A stretch of 64,000 bases of DNA from NCBI RefSeq assembly GCF_000294775.2, contig NZ_CP015506.1, forward strand, positions 2,951,501 through 3,015,500, in the 5' to 3' direction. Origin of the DNA: Cytobacillus oceanisediminis 2691. Lineage in GTDB: Bacteria; Bacillota; Bacilli; Bacillales; Cytobacillaceae. Of this stretch, positions 25,675-35,847 are shown one piece after another. How positions within the stretch are numbered: the stretch's first letter is position 1; each line of letters opens with the position of its first letter. A program made the translations under genes and the position numbers. The notes beneath the pieces were generated by a model, which saw nothing but the letters and a program-made list of their open reading frames with translations, made no database searches and had not been told where the DNA came from.

Positions 25675-26214
25675 TTAAAACTCCAGCCCCTTCATGGCTT
25701 TAACATCCTGTTCGGCATAATAATGCTTGGTGGCATCGATGGTTGACACTAAATCGGCTAATTCGAGAATGGCAGGATGTGCGGAACGCCCTGTGATAAC
25801 CAGATGCATCTTTTTTGGACGGTTTTGAATGGCGTCTACCACCTCGGATAACGGCAGCACATCGTCAATTGGAAACCGTGTGATGGCCAAGGCATTATTC
25901 AGTTCGTCGAGCACTAATACATCTGTTGTTTCATCTTTTAGTTCATGTTTTACCGTCTGCCATGCGATCGCAAGTGCTTGTCGATGCTCCTCCGGAGTTT
26001 TTGTCCATGTAAACCCGATTCCTAATTGAACAGTTTCAATACCAAGTTTTCTTAGTGCCAGCTGTTCACCATATGTACGTTCCGGTGATTTAATAAATTG
26101 ATAGTATTTAACCTTCATGCCGCGGCCAATGGCCCTTAATGCGACACCAAGCGAGGCGGTTGTTTTTCCTTTGCCATCACCTGTATAAACTAACAGCATC
26201 CCTTTTTGTGCCAT
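25675..26214 (-). CDS. cobO: Cob(I)yrinic acid a,c-diamide adenosyltransferase
   Basis: A 179-residue CobA/CobO/BtuR-type enzyme with a P-loop VYTGDGKGKTTASLG close to the N-terminus, and VLVLDELNNALA and VITGRSAHPAILELADLVS farther on. It transfers the 5'-deoxyadenosyl group of ATP to the corrin cobalt. ATG 26214 has GGAGG 8 bases ahead; the open frame to 26280 lies inside the upstream gene. It corresponds to btuR of the B. megaterium cob operon. Confidence 0.95.
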   Translation of the reverse strand: MAQKGMLLVYTGDGKGKTTASLGVALRAIGRGMKVKYYQFIKSPERTYGEQLALRKLGIETVQLGIGFTWTKTPEEHRQALAIAWQTVKHELKDETTDVLVLDELNNALAITRFPIDDVLPLSEVVDAIQNRPKKMHLVITGRSAHPAILELADLVSTIDATKHYYAEQDVKAMKGLEF

Positions 26215-26227
26215 ACAACATTCCTCC

Positions 26228-26782
26228 TTAAAGCCAGGTTGTCTTTTCAGCAAATGGTGTACGCTTTTTCTCGGAGGCAATTTCTTCTGCCGGATAGCCG
26301 ATGCATAGCGTCCCCACTAATTGCTCCTCGTCAGATGCACCGATAAAATCATGCAGTGCGGTATCATGCACCAAACCAACGCCTCTTGTACGCCATACCA
26401 TGCCTAACCCCAGCTGTTCGGCCATCAGCCACATCGACATGATGGCACTGCTTACAGCAAAGACATTATCTTTTGTCGCTCCTTCATCTCCTTCAACAAT
26501 GGCGGATGTCACGACTATGATCAAGGGCGTGTTCGTGATGGCTTTCATGGAACTCTCCACTAAATTCGGCTTCGCGGGAAAGCGCTTTTGCAAGTAATCA
26601 AGTGCCACCTGCTCGTAGCGTTTTAAGCTTTCTCCCTGTAATACATAGAAATGCCATGGTTCACGCATACGGTCATTTGGTGCATATGTGGCTGCTGCTA
26701 ATAATGTCTCGATTTTGTCTCGTTCTACTTCGCGCGATTCAAAGTTTCGAATCGCACGACGTTTTTTCAAGGCTTCTAACAT
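26228..26782 (-). CDS. cbiY: Nitroreductase-family protein (CbiY-like)
   Basis: A 184-residue flavin nitroreductase: RRAIRNFESREVERDKI at the N-terminus, ATYAPNDRMREPWHFYVLQG for FMN contact, and AEQLGLGMVWRTRG near the C-terminus. In B. megaterium a protein of this family, CbiY, lies between cysG(A) and btuR exactly as here. Its role is unsettled; a flavin-dependent step near the lower-ligand or cobalt-reduction stage has been considered. It overlaps cobA by 7 bases. Confidence 0.85.
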   Translation of the reverse strand: MLEALKKRRAIRNFESREVERDKIETLLAAATYAPNDRMREPWHFYVLQGESLKRYEQVALDYLQKRFPAKPNLVESSMKAITNTPLIIVVTSAIVEGDEGATKDNVFAVSSAIMSMWLMAEQLGLGMVWRTRGVGLVHDTALHDFIGASDEEQLVGTLCIGYPAEEIASEKKRTPFAEKTTWL

Positions 26783-27537
26783 AATTCATGCTCCTTTTCT
26801 CTAAACCAGGCAATTTGATTCCGTACTCCAACCACATCTCCAACCAATATCATCGATGGATTCGAGATGCCATGAATCTGGATATCCTCTGCAATCGTTT
26901 CAAGTGTCCCTGTAATCGTCCGCTGATTGGCAGTTGTGCCCCATTCAATCACAGCGGCAGGGGTTGTTCGGCTTTTGCCATTGGCAATTAAGCTTTTCGT
27001 AATGTGAGCAATATTGCCAATGCTCATATAAAAGGCGACCGTATCAATTTTAGCAAGCGCAGACCACTTTAAAAAGTCCTGCTCCTTTTCAGCGCGGCCA
27101 TGGCCTGTCACAATGGCAAAACTTGCCGCATGATCACGGTGTGTCACAGGAATCCCTGCATATGCAGGCGCAGCAATCCCGGCGGTTATACCAGGAACAA
27201 TTTCAAAGGGAATACCCGCTTCCCGCAAAATGGCCGCTTCTTCAGCACCGCGTCCAAATACAAAAGGGTCACCGCCCTTTAAGCGCAGCACCTGCCTCCC
27301 CAGGTTTGCCTGATCCACCAGCACCCGATGAATTTCTTCCTGAATCAATCCATGCCTTCCCGGCTCTTTCCCGCAGTAAATCAGCTCTGTATCTTCTTTT
27401 GCATGTGTTAAAATTTCCGCATTCACCAGACGGTCATATAAAATCACATCAGCCTCCTGAATGCACTCCAATCCGCGAATCGTCAGCAGTTTAGGGTCAC
27501 CTGGTCCAGCTCCAACAATATAGACAAATCCGCTCAT
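26776..27537 (-). CDS. cobA: Uroporphyrinogen-III C-methyltransferase
   Basis: A 253-residue SUMT with the tetrapyrrole methylase opening VYIVGAGPGDPKLLTIRGLE, the family motif RLKGGDPFVFGRGAEEA, and GIPVTHRDHAASFAIVTGH. It makes precorrin-2 from uroporphyrinogen III at two SAM-dependent positions, the entry step for sirohaem and B12. It lacks the CysG dehydrogenase/chelatase half, supplied by the preceding gene, with which it overlaps by ATGA. Confidence 0.96.
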   Translation of the reverse strand: MSGFVYIVGAGPGDPKLLTIRGLECIQEADVILYDRLVNAEILTHAKEDTELIYCGKEPGRHGLIQEEIHRVLVDQANLGRQVLRLKGGDPFVFGRGAEEAAILREAGIPFEIVPGITAGIAAPAYAGIPVTHRDHAASFAIVTGHGRAEKEQDFLKWSALAKIDTVAFYMSIGNIAHITKSLIANGKSRTTPAAVIEWGTTANQRTITGTLETIAEDIQIHGISNPSMILVGDVVGVRNQIAWFREKEHELC

Positions 27538-28163
27538 TGCTCTTCTCCTAAACGCTTAAGCAGCAAGGCTTCACATTTTTGCATATCGCCTTGCTCCACC
27601 CACTCCAAAACTTGAGGATCCAAAAGCTCTGCCAAAAGCTGCTTTTTTTCATCCCCCGTAAACTTCACTAAGATTCGCTGACGGGCTTCCTTTAAAAAAG
27701 ATACATACTGCGCATAATGCTCTCCATATTCCTCTGCTAATTCTGACTTCACTTTGCGGGTCAGACCGGGGCTTGCGCCAGATGTTGATACGGTCAAAAC
27801 GAATTCACCGCGTCGGACAACTGCGGGATTAATGAAATCAATACGGCCCTTTGCATCTGCACGGCTGAGCAGCTGCCAATGCTGTGCTGCTTCTTCCACT
27901 GCATTGTTTACTTCTTCGTCGTTTGTTACGGCAAAGATCAGGGCCGCGTCATCTAAATCAGCCGGTTCGAACGATTTTTCTTTCCATGTCACAAGTCCTT
28001 CATGGATATACTGCTCTAATTTTTCAGTAACCACCGGGCTGATCACAGTAACTTGCGCTTTCGTTGGCAGGAGTGCTTCTGCCTTCTGGCGTGCCACATG
28101 TCCACCACCGACAATGACCACCTTTTTATAGTCAAGATTCATTAATAACGGGAAATAATTCAT
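27534..28163 (-). CDS. Precorrin-2 dehydrogenase (Met8/SirC-like)
   Basis: A 209-residue protein with the N-terminal NAD-binding fold KVVIVGGGHVARQKAEALL, followed by RADAKGRIDFINPAVVRRGE and STSGASPGLTRKVKSEL, the shape of YlnF/SirC and the N-half of CysG. It oxidises precorrin-2 to sirohydrochlorin; chelation here would be by CbiX. It overlaps cbiA upstream by 32 bases and cobA downstream by 4. Confidence 0.9.
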   Translation of the reverse strand: MNYFPLLMNLDYKKVVIVGGGHVARQKAEALLPTKAQVTVISPVVTEKLEQYIHEGLVTWKEKSFEPADLDDAALIFAVTNDEEVNNAVEEAAQHWQLLSRADAKGRIDFINPAVVRRGEFVLTVSTSGASPGLTRKVKSELAEEYGEHYAQYVSFLKEARQRILVKFTGDEKKQLLAELLDPQVLEWVEQGDMQKCEALLLKRLGEEQ

Positions 28164-29517
28164 GTTCTGCCTCCAAACAAGCTGCCAGCCAATTTTTCAC
28201 AAGCTGGGGATTCGATGCAAAATGAAAGTGTGTATAGCCGGCTACAAGATTATCAGTTAAATAGCCTTCCCGCTGAGAGCGGAAGCGGCCTTTGCTAAAG
28301 TAAGCCGGTGATGAAAGCTCTCCTTCATATGATGAGTAATGGAATTCATGCCCTTTTGCCTGCTCTCCTTCATTCATCAGGAAGTTGCCCGGAACACCTG
28401 TAATTTCCCGATATCCGAGTGCAGCCAATTTATCCTGCATCCTCACCCGGCCCGGAATCACACCGATCATCGGGAATGCCTGTCCTTTTCGATCCGCAAT
28501 TTCTTCTGTTAAATACATAAAACCGCCGCATTCTGCCAATGTTGGAAGTCCCCGCTCCAGCGCGGCCTTGATGGAAAGCTTCGCTGCTTCATTTTTTGCC
28601 AAAGTTTCAGCAAACTCTTCAGGAAAACCGCCGCCTATATAGAGCCCTTGCGCTTTTTCGGGAACCTCTTCATTTTGCAATGGAGAGAAGAAATCCAATG
28701 TGGCACCATGGGCACGGAGCAATTCTAAGTTTTCTTCATAGTAAAAATTAAAGGCCGCATCTCTGGCAACCGCAATATGTACTTCCTGTCTTTCCGGCTG
28801 TGCATCAAAAATCGAAGAGGAAACCGCCAGGACTTGGGCTTTCGTTAGTTCCAGAAGCTGATCAATATCGACTGTTTCTTCAATCGCTTCTGCCAGACTG
28901 TCAAAATAGGAATCTAAATCACCGCGTTCTATGGCCGGCACCAGCCCCAAATGACGGCTTGGCATCTTGGCTACAGCTCCTTTCGGGAGATAGCCAATGA
29001 CAGGAATTCCGCATTCTTGTTCAATCGCTGTTTTGACAATGTCAAAATGGCTTCTGCTTCCTAATTGATTGGCAATGACACCGACGATATGGGAGTTTTC
29101 ATCAAGCATTTGAAAACCTTTTACAATCGCCGCCGCACTTCTTGCCATACTTGCGGCATTGACAATTAAAATGACGGGGCTGCTTGTAATCTCGCTAATA
29201 TGGGCTGCAGACCCTTCATTTGATAATGGGGATTTGCCATCATAGAATCCCATCACCCCTTCTATAATCGCTGCATCTGCATCATTGCTCGCTCTTGCGA
29301 CAATGGCGCGGACGGTATCATGGTCCATCATGAAACTATCAATATTCCGGGAAGGGCGTTTCGTGACAGCTGAATGATACGCCGGGTCAATGTAATCAGG
29401 ACCGCATTTAAAACCCTGTACGTTTAACCCGCGCTTCATCAGCGCACGCATAATACCGATGGTGAACGTTGTTTTTCCGACACCGCTTCCTGTTCCTGCC
29501 AGAACAAATCGATTCAT
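28132..29517 (-). CDS. cbiA: Cobyrinate a,c-diamide synthase
   Basis: A 461-residue CbiA. The P-loop LAGTGSGVGKTTFTIGIMRA opens the ATP-dependent synthetase domain, with the FKCGPDYIDPAYH motif after it. The C-terminal class I glutaminase-like domain has the nucleophile in PTLAECGGFMYLTEEI and a late HFHFASNP. It amidates the a and c side chains of (cobalt-)cobyrinate using glutamine. It overlaps cbiG by ATGA. Confidence 0.96.
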   Translation of the reverse strand: MNRFVLAGTGSGVGKTTFTIGIMRALMKRGLNVQGFKCGPDYIDPAYHSAVTKRPSRNIDSFMMDHDTVRAIVARASNDADAAIIEGVMGFYDGKSPLSNEGSAAHISEITSSPVILIVNAASMARSAAAIVKGFQMLDENSHIVGVIANQLGSRSHFDIVKTAIEQECGIPVIGYLPKGAVAKMPSRHLGLVPAIERGDLDSYFDSLAEAIEETVDIDQLLELTKAQVLAVSSSIFDAQPERQEVHIAVARDAAFNFYYEENLELLRAHGATLDFFSPLQNEEVPEKAQGLYIGGGFPEEFAETLAKNEAAKLSIKAALERGLPTLAECGGFMYLTEEIADRKGQAFPMIGVIPGRVRMQDKLAALGYREITGVPGNFLMNEGEQAKGHEFHYSSYEGELSSPAYFSKGRFRSQREGYLTDNLVAGYTHFHFASNPQLVKNWLAACLEAEHELFPVINES

Positions 29518-30650
29518 CCTCTTCCCTCCTCAAAGTGGACGCGTGCAATGCTGATGGTCACATTGCCGCTTTTCTTTTTCTCCAGCAGCAATTCCTTCGC
29601 ATTCGCATACCTCATGGACGCCGGTTCACTGACCCCATACGCGCCTGTATATTTGAAGACGGTGTCCGACGGATTCTGCATCGGAGTCTCATTCAGCTCT
29701 TCAGGTGTGTATGTAACAAACGGCCAGTTATATTTAGATGTTAATTCAAGCAGGCCAGCCTCGTTTTTCTTTAGATTAATAGACGCAACGGCTTTCACAC
29801 TTTTCTTGCTCAACTTCATTTCTGCCAATGTTTCATCAATGACTTGTTCAATCTCAGCCATTGATGTTCCGCGATTGCAGCCTATACCGAGAACAATTGA
29901 TTTTGGACGGTACAGGACCCCGTTTTCAAGCAGCACCTCTTCATGCGGTTCCATAAGGCGATCTGTAATAAGCAGTGCGGCTTGCGGCTTTGCCTTGATG
30001 GCTTCCTCTATTGATGGATATATCTTTAGATTTTCCGGCAATTCCCGATCATACGTCCACCAGTTCTTTTCCCCGGCTTCCTGCACGATCGCCACATGTT
30101 CTTCATTGACAACCGATGCACTGACAGGTGTTAATTTTTCTTCGCTATCCCACCCCCACCCAAATTGGGCTCCAAATAAATCGACGGGAATTGTTTTTTG
30201 AACATCTGATGCGGTGGTCACAACGGGCGCCGCCTCAATCGCATGGGCAAATTCATGTGTTAATGCATTGGCACCGCCAATATGGCCGGATAAAACGCTG
30301 ATGACATACTGGCCTTTATCATCAACCACCAGCACGGCAGGGTCCTTCTTTTTATCGGTCAGAAGCGGGGCAATCATGCGGACGACAGCACCAAGGGAAA
30401 TGATGCAGATAATCCCTTTATACTGCTGGAATAATGCGGGCAATAATAGGCGGACCGTGCCATCAAATAACTGAATTTGCCGTATTTCTTCATCGCCCTG
30501 TTCAAATTTTTTCATATAATAAAGGTCTGCATACGGGAATTTTTCCGTATAGCTTCTTGCATGCGCAACCCCATGCTTTGTAATGGCAACAAGTGCATAG
30601 GGTTTGCGCTTTTCGATTACCGGAATTTCACCTTCGCGCAAACTAATCAT
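29514..30650 (-). CDS. cbiG: Cobalt-precorrin-5A hydrolase
   Basis: A 378-residue CbiG of full length: an N-terminal segment beginning YALVAITKHGVAHARSY, the core VLSGHIGGANALTHEFA, and a C-terminal CobE/GbiG domain starting SIVLGIGCNRGTSMAEIEQV and ending with KYTGAYGVSEPASMRYA-type sequence. It opens the delta-lactone and releases the C20 fragment as acetaldehyde, the step typical of the anaerobic route. It overlaps cbiF by 8 bases. Confidence 0.95.
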   Translation of the reverse strand: MISLREGEIPVIEKRKPYALVAITKHGVAHARSYTEKFPYADLYYMKKFEQGDEEIRQIQLFDGTVRLLLPALFQQYKGIICIISLGAVVRMIAPLLTDKKKDPAVLVVDDKGQYVISVLSGHIGGANALTHEFAHAIEAAPVVTTASDVQKTIPVDLFGAQFGWGWDSEEKLTPVSASVVNEEHVAIVQEAGEKNWWTYDRELPENLKIYPSIEEAIKAKPQAALLITDRLMEPHEEVLLENGVLYRPKSIVLGIGCNRGTSMAEIEQVIDETLAEMKLSKKSVKAVASINLKKNEAGLLELTSKYNWPFVTYTPEELNETPMQNPSDTVFKYTGAYGVSEPASMRYANAKELLLEKKKSGNVTISIARVHFEEGRG

Positions 30651-31425
30651 TCGCCGTCACACCTTTGCGGAAGCCATGTGTGAATGTTTTGTCATATAGC
30701 TTCGATCGGTATTCTTTTTCATGGATATGCGGGTCCAATGCCCAGCCTGCCAGAATCATCGCATGCTTGCGGATGCCGTTGACACGCATCGCTTCGTCCA
30801 GCTCAGACAGTGTGGTGCGGACAATTTTCTGATCCGGCCACGAAGCACGCTGCACAACTGCAACTGGTGTATTGTCTGCCCATCCGGCTGCCTGCAGTTC
30901 CTTTGTGATTTTCTTTGTTAGGGTCGCACTTAGAAACATTGCGATTGTACAGTGATGGCTGGCCAATGCCTGTAATTTTTCACGCTCCGGCACTGGTGTC
31001 CGCCCTTCTGCCCTTGTTAATATAAGAGTTTGCGTTAAATCCGGAATGGTCAGCTCTGCCCCTACTGCCGCTGCGGAGGCAAAAACAGAACTGACGCCTG
31101 GTACTACTTCACAGCTGATATCGTGCTGTTTCAATAGCGCCACTTGCTCCATCGTTGCCCCGTACATGGCCGGGTCGCCTGTATGCAGACGTACAACCGT
31201 TTTACCAGCATTGACTCGTTCAGCAATGCAATCCACCATTTCTTCAAGATGCATCCCGGCAGTGCGGATAATCTCTGCCGACTCCTTGGCTTCCGCCACT
31301 AATGTCTCGCTGACAAGAGAGTCGGTATACATGACAACATCAGCCTTATTTAATAGCTTTAAGCCTTTTACCGTAATTAAATCGGGATCTCCAGGTCCCG
31401 CTCCGATAATCCAAATTTTTTTCAT
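30643..31425 (-). CDS. cbiF: Cobalt-precorrin-4 C11-methyltransferase
   Basis: A 260-residue tetrapyrrole methylase. It opens with IWIIGAGPGDPDLITVKGLK, has VRLHTGDPAMYGATMEQ as the family's GDP motif, and VVPGVSSVFASAAAVGAELT as in CbiF/CobM. The ATG at 31425 overlaps the cbiL stop (ATGA) and is favoured over 31443. Confidence 0.95.
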   Translation of the reverse strand: MKKIWIIGAGPGDPDLITVKGLKLLNKADVVMYTDSLVSETLVAEAKESAEIIRTAGMHLEEMVDCIAERVNAGKTVVRLHTGDPAMYGATMEQVALLKQHDISCEVVPGVSSVFASAAAVGAELTIPDLTQTLILTRAEGRTPVPEREKLQALASHHCTIAMFLSATLTKKITKELQAAGWADNTPVAVVQRASWPDQKIVRTTLSELDEAMRVNGIRKHAMILAGWALDPHIHEKEYRSKLYDKTFTHGFRKGVTAND

Positions 31426-32126
31426 TTGCGCACCACCATACATGACAAGTAATTTAACTCAGCTCCTCGGAGCTCATGGACATTCCATATGACCTCTTCG
31501 TCAGATGTAACCTTTGTTACAACATGTGTTTTGTCCAGTAAATCCATTTCTTCCAATAGATTCAGCATATCGTCCAATACTTTCGCTACTTTTATGAAAA
31601 CAATCGCATCATGAGTTTCAATCACCCGCCGCATTTCCTCCATATTCCCTGTTGCCGGAATCATCGCGACATGGTCATCGCCATCAGCCAGGGCAATTCC
31701 CAAGCGATTAACAGAACCATTAAAGGACGAGATGCCAGCTACCGTTTCAATCGGAACTTCAGGATGCATTGTCTGCATCAGCTTCATTAAATGGATAAAT
31801 GTGCTGAACAGCATCGGATCCCCTTCCGTCACGAATGCCACATCTTTTCCCTGAGACAGAAAGCCATAAATAGCTTTTGCGGATTTTGTCCACTCAGCCC
31901 TTAATGTCTCTTCGTCTTTTGTCATTGGAAAAACCAAACCAAGCATTTCTTTTTCTTCGGGATTTATATACATGTCTACAATGCGATGGGCGTAGGATTT
32001 ACTGCCTCTTAATTTTTTGGGATAAGCAATGACCGGGCTTTCCTGCAATTTGCGGAATGCTTTTACCGTGATTAATTCCGGATCTCCCGGCCCGACTCCT
32101 AATCCATATAAAGTTCCGATTGTCAT
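31422..32126 (-). CDS. cbiL: Cobalt-precorrin-2 C20-methyltransferase
   Basis: A 234-residue enzyme with GVGPGDPELITVKAFRKLQE at the N-terminus, VTEGDPMLFSTFIHLM and VAGISSFNGSVNRLGIAL, diagnostic of CbiL/CobI. It methylates C20 of cobalt-factor II/precorrin-2. Its ATG directly follows the cbiET stop. Confidence 0.95.
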   Translation of the reverse strand: MTIGTLYGLGVGPGDPELITVKAFRKLQESPVIAYPKKLRGSKSYAHRIVDMYINPEEKEMLGLVFPMTKDEETLRAEWTKSAKAIYGFLSQGKDVAFVTEGDPMLFSTFIHLMKLMQTMHPEVPIETVAGISSFNGSVNRLGIALADGDDHVAMIPATGNMEEMRRVIETHDAIVFIKVAKVLDDMLNLLEEMDLLDKTHVVTKVTSDEEVIWNVHELRGAELNYLSCMVVRK

Positions 32127-33320
32127 TTAGTTCTTTCCTTTCTTTGCAGTCACAATAAAAATGGGATTTAACGGTTCGAAGCGTGTTAAATGCAGGATTG
32201 GCTTGCTTTTTGAAATCTGTGCCTGCAATACGGATACTTCACAGCCCATATTTTTCAAATGCTTCATCGCTTCTGCGAGATTTTCGATTGTGGCAATATT
32301 CATCACGAGCCGGCCATTCGGCTGCAGCCTTGAAAGGCATGATTGCAATAAAAGCTCCATATTCCCGCCATTTCCGCCAATAAAAATCGCATTCGGATCA
32401 GGAAATTCATCCAGCCTCTCAGGCGCCTTTCCAAGGACGGCCGTGAAATCTGTCCGATGTTTTAATTGATTTTCCAGGCAATTCTCCAGGTCGCCCTCAT
32501 TCTTTTCAATCGCATACACGGCCCCTTCCCGGGCTATTTTCGCTGCCTCAATCGCAACGGAGCCTGTACAGGTTCCAATATCCCAGACGATGCTGTTTTC
32601 CTTTAGCTTCAGCTCCTGAATACAAAGAGTCCTGATCTCCTTTTTCGTAATCAAGCCTTTATCCGGCTTTCTCTGTACGAACCTATCATCCGGAATTCCC
32701 AGTGAGGCACGCTCTACTGCCACACGCTGCTTTAAAATCACCACATTTAATGGATAAAATGACGATTGCTCCATTTCATCCAAAGTGAAAAAGCGGCAGC
32801 GCTCATCTTCCCCCTGCAGGTTTTCAGCAACAAAGGCATCATACTCCGTCATGCCGAACTTCTTTAAATACGTTGAAATGGCCTGCGGAGAATTTTTTTC
32901 GTCTGTTAAAATAGCAATCTTTTTCCGCCCGTCGATTCTTTGGGCAAAGCCTTTAATAGAACGGCCATGCAGGCTGACAATATACGCATCCTGCCAGCTT
33001 TCCTGCATTTTCGAAAAAGCGAGCTGAACAGAGCTTGTATAAGGATAAATCTCCAATGGAAGCTTTTTCGCCAAAACACCGCCAAGCCCGTAAAACAGCG
33101 GATCTCCTGATACCAAAATAACTGTATTGCGTGTTTCTTGCTGCAGGTCAGCCGTTAATGCCGACAAGCCGCCTTTGATTACTTTTTTCTCTCCAGTAAA
33201 TTCCGGGAAGAATTGCAAATGACGTTCCCCGCCGACCAGGACATCACATTCATGAATCCAGTCTATGTATGGGGGGAGCAATCCTTCTGCGCCATTATCC
33301 CCGATACCAATCATCTTCAT
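32127..33320 (-). CDS. cbiET: Bifunctional cobalt-precorrin-7 C5-methyltransferase / C15-methyltransferase (decarboxylating)
   Basis: About 397 residues. The N-terminal half is CbiE ([20 protein letters not shown], then [15 protein letters not shown]). The C-terminal half, from about residue 210, is CbiT with [20 protein letters not shown] and [19 protein letters not shown]. The fused form is the Bacillus arrangement. The start is uncertain: ATG 33320, ATG 33314 and TTG 33332 all lie inside the end of cbiD and none has a strong ribosome site, so coupling to cbiD translation is likely. Confidence 0.93.
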   Translation of the reverse strand: MKMIGIGDNGAEGLLPPYIDWIHECDVLVGGERHLQFFPEFTGEKKVIKGGLSALTADLQQETRNTVILVSGDPLFYGLGGVLAKKLPLEIYPYTSSVQLAFSKMQESWQDAYIVSLHGRSIKGFAQRIDGRKKIAILTDEKNSPQAISTYLKKFGMTEYDAFVAENLQGEDERCRFFTLDEMEQSSFYPLNVVILKQRVAVERASLGIPDDRFVQRKPDKGLITKKEIRTLCIQELKLKENSIVWDIGTCTGSVAIEAAKIAREGAVYAIEKNEGDLENCLENQLKHRTDFTAVLGKAPERLDEFPDPNAIFIGGNGGNMELLLQSCLSRLQPNGRLVMNIATIENLAEAMKHLKNMGCEVSVLQAQISKSKPILHLTRFEPLNPIFIVTAKKGKN

Positions 33321-34431
33321 CCAATTTGTCAATATTCTCAGCCTTTCCTAGACAGCTTCCATTCATGGCATACAGAGTTGTCGATACTTTGATGCTTGCG
33401 TTCATATGATTCAGTGCATAATAGCAGCAGTTTCGGCAAAGGGATTCAAAGAATGCTTCGTTTCCCTGAAGGATTTCACCAACCTGTGATGCCGTATTTG
33501 CCTGTAAAATGTCCTGCTGAATTTCCTCACTGACACCCACTTTATTGGCCATACCTGCTAAAAATTCGAAACTGACTGGTGCACTTTTCGAGTGGACCAT
33601 CATAACTCCCTGTGCAACTTTTGAAAATTTCCCCATCATCCCTACAAGAGAGACTTTGGGAAACTTCTTCCTTGCTATATTCTTTAAAGTAAAACCGACA
33701 AAATCGCCCATCTCGATAAAGGCTTCTTCCGGCAAATGCGGATATTGCTTCATGGCAAATTTTTCACTGCGTCCGCCTGTTGTAATGACTAAATGCTCAC
33801 ATCCTGCTTCTTTTGCGACATTGATCGCCTGAGCGATACTTGCCATATAGGCGGAACTGGAAAATGGCACCACCGTTCCCCGTGTACCTAAAATCGAGAT
33901 TCCTCCAATAATGCCTAATCGGCCATTCAATGTTTTTTCTGCAATTTCTACACCGTCCGGAACCGAAATGACTACTTCAATGCCCCGATTTACTTTATAT
34001 TTATCCATTGCTTCCTGGACGACACCATGGATCATTTTTCGCGGCACAGGGTTAATCGCTGCCTGCCCGACCGCTACTGGCAACCCTGCTTTCGTGACTC
34101 GTCCTACACCGATCCCGCCATCTAAATGGATGCCTTCTTCCTTGGCATAAGTCACTGTACTTTGAATTCGTGCCTGATGTGTGGCGTCCGGGTCGTCCCC
34201 TGCGTCTTTGATCGTTTCGCACATGACCCGGCCATCTGACCGATCAAATGCCGTCACTTTAAAAGTGGCATACTGGCCAACTGGCAGATAAATCGTAACT
34301 TCATTTGGCACCTCTCCGGTCACTAGTGCCTGCAGTGCTGCCTTTGTCATGGCTGCGGCACAGGCACCTGTCGTGTAGCCGTGCCGCATTTGGGATGGAT
34401 CTTTTTTATTTCGCTGCTTTTGCCCGTTCAT
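33295..34431 (-). CDS. cbiD: Cobalt-precorrin-5B C1-methyltransferase
   Basis: A 378-residue CbiD with the hallmark [20 protein letters not shown], then [40 protein letters not shown] and [20 protein letters not shown]. It methylates C1 after ring contraction in the anaerobic pathway. It overlaps cbiC by 26 bases; an inner ATG at MRHGYTT is an alternative start. Confidence 0.95.
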   Translation of the reverse strand: MNGQKQRNKKDPSQMRHGYTTGACAAAMTKAALQALVTGEVPNEVTIYLPVGQYATFKVTAFDRSDGRVMCETIKDAGDDPDATHQARIQSTVTYAKEEGIHLDGGIGVGRVTKAGLPVAVGQAAINPVPRKMIHGVVQEAMDKYKVNRGIEVVISVPDGVEIAEKTLNGRLGIIGGISILGTRGTVVPFSSSAYMASIAQAINVAKEAGCEHLVITTGGRSEKFAMKQYPHLPEEAFIEMGDFVGFTLKNIARKKFPKVSLVGMMGKFSKVAQGVMMVHSKSAPVSFEFLAGMANKVGVSEEIQQDILQANTASQVGEILQGNEAFFESLCRNCCYYALNHMNASIKVSTTLYAMNGSCLGKAENIDKLDEDDWYRG

Positions 34432-35080
34432 CCGCCATTATCGAAATGGCATTCAGCGCAGCGACCGTCACTGTACTGCCACCCTTTCTCCCTGCATTCG
34501 TAATAAATGGGATCCCTTCAAGCACGGCCAGCTCGGCTTTGGACTCTGCCGCTGATACAAAGCCGACTGGCATGCCAATAATCAAGTCTGGTTTCGCGAG
34601 CCCTTCTTTCACTAGACGAATCAATTCCAGGAGCGCTGTTGGCGCATTGCCGATGGCATAGATTCCTCCTTCATGCAGACTCACAGCTTTTTGCATGGAA
34701 ATGATCGCACGTGTTGTTCCCTGGGCCTTCGCTTCCTTTGCAACATCTTCATCCGCAATATAACAATGCAGGTCCCCGCCATGCTTTTGGAATCGCTTGC
34801 GTCCTGACCCGCTTTCAATCATTTGTACATCTGCCACGACATGACGGCCCGCTAAAATGGATTGAACACCTGCATCAATAGCATCCCGTGTAAAAATCAT
34901 GCTTCTGCCCAGCTCGAAATCTGCCGAGGCATGGATGACACGCCGAACCACCAGCCACTGCTCGTCTGTAAATGGATGCTCGCCCATCTCCTCTTTAATA
35001 ATTGCGAAGCTGTGATCATAAATTTTATCCGGATCTACCGTTACCGGTACAAATGTTGTATTAAAGTTCATGTTTGCCAT
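34406..35080 (-). CDS. cbiC: Cobalt-precorrin-8 methylmutase
   Basis: A 224-residue CbiC/CobH with RVIHASADFELGRSMIFTRD (active-site histidine), VVADVQMIESGSGRKRF, AIGNAPTALLELIRLV and GMPVGFVSAAESKAEL. It shifts the methyl from C11 to C12 to give cobyrinate. It overlaps cbiJ by 13 bases. Confidence 0.96.
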   Translation of the reverse strand: MANMNFNTTFVPVTVDPDKIYDHSFAIIKEEMGEHPFTDEQWLVVRRVIHASADFELGRSMIFTRDAIDAGVQSILAGRHVVADVQMIESGSGRKRFQKHGGDLHCYIADEDVAKEAKAQGTTRAIISMQKAVSLHEGGIYAIGNAPTALLELIRLVKEGLAKPDLIIGMPVGFVSAAESKAELAVLEGIPFITNAGRKGGSTVTVAALNAISIMADERAKAAK

Positions 35081-35838
35081 GTGTAAAGCCCTCCCAATCT
35101 TTGAATCACTTCTTCGAAAGAAGTGCAGAAGTTTTCATATACGAGCGGCGGCCGCTTAATCAAAATAACAGGAATCCCCAATTCCAGAGCAGCGGTCATT
35201 TTTTCATCCACCGATCCCACTTTGCCGCTTTCTTTTGTAATCATCAGGGTCACTTCATATTGCTCACAAAGAGCTTTGTTTAATGACTCAGAAAATGGCC
35301 CCTGAATCGCAATAATATCCTTTTGTTTAACCCCAAGCTTTTGGCATTTTTCCATATTTCCCATGTTTGGAAGCATCCTGCATACAAGCCGGATATCATC
35401 ACGCATTAAATATTTTGTGAAGATTTCCAGCGTTTTGCTGCCGGTTGTCAGCATAATCGTTCCTTTATGCGATTGAGCCAATTTTGCTGCTTCCTCATAA
35501 CTTTCGGCTTCAGTTATGAGCGGTGAGGTGAACTGTTCATTTGGCCTTTCGTAACGTATGTAAGGAATGCTGCATGCTTTGGCTGCTGCCATTGCCGTTT
35601 TTGACGCTTCGTCCGCATAAGGGTGACTTGCGTCAATCACAGTGGTCATCTCTTGCATCTGAATTAATTCAATCATGTCATTTTCTGACAGCCGTCCCAC
35701 TTTATAAGCAATGCCTTCAGCCTTCAAACTGTCAGCTGCCGATTCTGTGACAACGGTTGCCAATAAGGGATAACCTTGATTTTTCAATTGAATAGCTAAT
35801 GCTCTCGCATCACTTGTGCCTGCTAAAAATAAAATCAT
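35068..35838 (-). CDS. cbiJ: Cobalt-precorrin-6A reductase
   Basis: A 256-residue CbiJ/CobK with the N-terminal ILFLAGTSDARALAIQLKNQ, VIDASHPYADEASKTAMAA, IRYERPNEQF, MLTTGSKTLEIF and the C-terminal ITKESGKVGSVDEKMTAALE. It is the NAD(P)H-dependent reductase of the macrocycle. It starts 9 bases after cbiH60. Confidence 0.95.
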   Translation of the reverse strand: MILFLAGTSDARALAIQLKNQGYPLLATVVTESAADSLKAEGIAYKVGRLSENDMIELIQMQEMTTVIDASHPYADEASKTAMAAAKACSIPYIRYERPNEQFTSPLITEAESYEEAAKLAQSHKGTIMLTTGSKTLEIFTKYLMRDDIRLVCRMLPNMGNMEKCQKLGVKQKDIIAIQGPFSESLNKALCEQYEVTLMITKESGKVGSVDEKMTAALELGIPVILIKRPPLVYENFCTSFEEVIQRLGGLYTWQT

Positions 35839-35847
35839 AAGATCCCC

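Noticed and set aside
29548..30201. 217-codon plus-strand ORF
   Set aside because: Lies opposite cbiG and has a serine-rich shadow composition.
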